Shown: piece by piece, positions 34,431 through 36,828 of the stretch | Layout: each line of letters starts with the position of its first letter | Numbering within the stretch: position 1 is the stretch's first letter | Assembly: GCA_903875055.1 (NCBI GenBank) | Contig: CAIQUX010000150.1 | Span: 1 to 36,828, forward strand | Length of the DNA: 36,828 bases | Direction of reading: 5' to 3' | From: an uncultured Bacteroidota bacterium | GTDB lineage: Bacteria; Bacteroidota; Bacteroidia; Chitinophagales; Chitinophagaceae | Notes under the pieces: model-generated | The model's input: only the letters and a program-made list of their open reading frames with translations | Told to the model about the DNA's origin: nothing | The model's database searches: none | Made by a program: the position numbers and the translations under genes

Positions 34431-34790
34431 TTATCTGTTCAAAGTCAAATAAAAGCTATAAATCATTTTTTCTATCTCGGTTAATAATGCTGTTATTTTT
34501 AAATAATGTTCTTCGTTTATAAAATTGAATTCTCTTGCAAAAATCAATTGTGTTTCCAGTTCAAAGGCCGAACCATTTGCTATCGATAAGAAATGCTGAA
34601 ACTCTTTGTTGCCAATTCGTCCACTTCCTTCTGCGATATTAGAGGCTATAGAGACCGCACTGCGTAGTATCTGAGATTTGAGACCCTGTTTTTCATCTGA
34701 AGGAAAGTTTGCAGTCGCTTCGTACACCAATTTTCCTAACTCAATTGATTTCTGCCAAACTTTTAATTCTCTGAAATTATGAATCTGCAT
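34431..34790 (-). CDS. Four-helix-bundle protein, S23 / 23S-rRNA intervening-sequence family
   Basis: This 119-residue protein has the hallmarks of the S23/IVS four-helix-bundle family: FRELKVWQKSIELGKLVYEAT at the start, FPSDEKQGLKSQILRSAVSIASNIAEGSGR in the middle and FLSIANGSAFELETQL, with four amphipathic helices overall. Relatives are encoded inside intervening sequences of 23S rRNA genes (for example in Leptospira). The Avd accessory protein of diversity-generating retroelements has the same fold. Most stand-alone copies have no known function. A GTG three codons upstream (34799) is possible, but the ATG at 34790 follows directly after the last heptad, GAGAGAG, which may act as the ribosome-binding site. 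The gene lies inside the atpD-atpC operon and should be cotranscribed with it. Confidence 0.85.
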   Translation of the reverse strand: MQIHNFRELKVWQKSIELGKLVYEATANFPSDEKQGLKSQILRSAVSIASNIAEGSGRIGNKEFQHFLSIANGSAFELETQLIFAREFNFINEEHYLKITALLTEIEKMIYSFYLTLNR

Positions 34791-34825
34791 CTCTCTCACA
34801 TCCCTTATCTCAAATCTCTAATCTT
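34791..34825. repeat. Right heptad array of the inserted unit (5 x GAGATNN, inverted)
   Basis: On the minus strand the five units read AAGATTA, GAGATTT, GAGATAA, GGGATGT and GAGAGAG, and the four-helix-bundle ATG follows immediately. The array begins 6 bp after the atpD stop codon. Confidence 0.85.
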
Positions 34826-34831
34826 GCATTT

Positions 34832-36349
<1,518 letters not shown>

Positions 36350-36386
36350 TTAAGGGCCATACGACCCGTCTTTTTTAAAATTGGCG

Positions 36387-36417
36387 CAAAGGTAATGGTT
36401 GAAGATTAAAATACAAA
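36387..36417 (-). promoter_or_regulatory. Bacteroidota-type promoter of the atpD operon
   Basis: Read on the minus strand, TTTG (36414-36417) is followed after 19 nt by TACCTTTG (36387-36394), an exact match in both boxes and spacing. The ATG is about 50 bp downstream, leaving a leader of roughly 40 nt. Confidence 0.65.
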
Positions 36418-36569
36418 CTAACTTTTACACAGTTTTTTGAAGAGAAGTGGTATAAAAGGCGCTATTCATTGAGGTTTTGGAGGCTTTAACCGATAATTAA
36501 TAAGCAAGGCTATTTTTTAACTTCCTTATTGGCTGTGAATGAAAATTATATTCGTACAAAAACTGCTTA
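36418..36569. other. Gene-free stretch between the atpD promoter and the tandem array
   Basis: Together with the array this belongs to a gene-free region of about 490 bp. No frame of useful length, tRNA or promoter was seen. One imperfect AT-rich hairpin is present: AATAAGCAAG (36499-36508) against CTTCCTTATT (36521-36530), with one mismatch. Confidence 0.5.
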
Positions 36570-36828
36570 GTTACTTAAAATTGTTGCTTAGTTGACTCGT
36601 GTTAGCTTTAACCTAACCTGAGTTAAGAAAAAGTTGACTCGTGTTAGAAAAAAGTTGACTCAGGTTAACTCTGACCTAACCTGAGTTAAGAAAAAGTTGA
36701 CTCGTGTTAGAAAAAAGTTGACTCAGGTTAACTCTGACCTAACCTGAGTTAAGAAAAAGTTGACTCGTGTTAAGAAAAAGTTGACTCGTGTTAGCTCTGA
36801 CCTAACCTGAGTTAAGAAAAAGTTGACT
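36570..36828. repeat. Noncoding 21-bp / 63-bp higher-order tandem repeat array
   Basis: Units beginning GTTGACTC start at 36591, 36633, 36654, 36696, 36717, 36759, 36780 and 36822, alternating 42 and 21 bp, so the monomer is 21 bp and the higher-order period is 63 bp. A degenerate 21-bp copy precedes (36570-36590). The 42-bp units at 36654 and 36717 contain the perfect inverted repeat ACTCAGGTTA / TAACCTGAGT with a 9-nt loop. All six frames contain stops. The array continues past the window end. Confidence 0.9.

Larger units (their letters stand above)
34391..34825 (-). mobile_element. Putative minimal inserted element between atpD and atpC
   Basis: This 435-bp unit contains only a four-helix-bundle gene and two inverted arrays of five heptads (GAGATNN). 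Its ends are inverted repeats (GAGATTAGAGATGTGAGA at 34391-34408 against the complement of 34808-34825, 16/18 matching). It is separated by 6 bp from the atpC start and 6 bp from the atpD stop. There is no transposase, reverse transcriptase or clear target duplication. Calling it mobile is inference from its geometry and from its position between two genes that are usually adjacent. Confidence 0.45.

Noticed and set aside
34391-34825. Diversity-generating retroelement (Avd-like protein)
   Set aside because: The fold family is shared with Avd, but there is no reverse transcriptase and no template/variable repeat pair in the window.
34391-34825. 23S rRNA intervening sequence
   Set aside because: The protein family matches, but the flanks are atpD and atpC rather than rRNA gene sequence.
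36570-36828. CRISPR array
   Set aside because: The repeats are separated by near-identical sequence rather than unique spacers, the 21-bp monomer runs head to tail, and no cas gene is present.

Overview
The window looks like chromosomal DNA of a Bacteroidota bacterium, probably a Chitinophagales/Sphingobacteriia-type lineage (lineage by inference only). The evidence: promoter-like TTTG / TAnnTTTG pairs (clearest upstream of atpD and of an acyl-ACP desaturase), near absence of Shine-Dalgarno sequences, a DUF4175 protein, a Bacteroidota-type LptC and 'ENSPYSRYGLGN' outer-membrane protein, a short epsilon subunit encoded with atpD, and a giant secreted repeat protein ending in a dockerin-like tail. 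About 20 genes are packed on both strands. There is no rRNA, tRNA, CRISPR array, transposase or phage gene.

Layout. 1-7.2 kb: the end of an unrecognised gene, a membrane-anchored diheme cytochrome c (-), purL (+), an overlapping pair encoding a PAP2 phosphatase and a NadR-like P-loop kinase (-), and a seven-heme cytochrome c/TPR lipoprotein (+). 7.3-13.3 kb: a GT-C-like polytopic membrane protein (+), then ftcD, hutU and an acyl-ACP desaturase (all -). 13.4-19 kb: the coaX - outer-membrane protein - lptC cluster and the O-antigen-ligase-like - LON-domain pair (all -), and meaB (+). 19-28.6 kb: a TPR sensor kinase/NarL-type regulator pair (-), divergent from a 6.7-kb gene for a secreted protein made of five exact 573-bp repeats, nine 222-bp Ig-like repeats and a dockerin-like end. 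28.6-33.6 kb: an atypical NRAMP transporter (-) and DUF4175 (+). 33.6-36.8 kb: a small unknown gene and the atpD-atpC operon (all -), then a tandem-repeat array running off the window end.

Two pieces of structure are not explained by ordinary gene annotation. First, a 435-bp unit lies exactly between atpD and atpC. It is one four-helix-bundle (S23/IVS family) gene framed on both sides by five copies of a 7-bp GAGATNN repeat in inverted orientation, so the unit ends in 16/18-matched inverted repeats, 6 bp from each atp gene. It looks like a minimal mobile or domesticated element. Second, the window ends inside a 21-bp/63-bp higher-order tandem array with a perfect 10-bp inverted repeat, upstream of the atpD promoter.

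Functional themes: envelope biogenesis (LptC, OMP, O-antigen-ligase-like protein, PAP2, GT-C, giant adhesin), c-type cytochrome electron transfer, the lower part of histidine degradation (HutU, FtcD; HutH and HutI are not here), cofactor metabolism (CoaX, NadR-like, MeaB) and ATP synthesis. Assignments rest on motifs read by eye; no database search was run.
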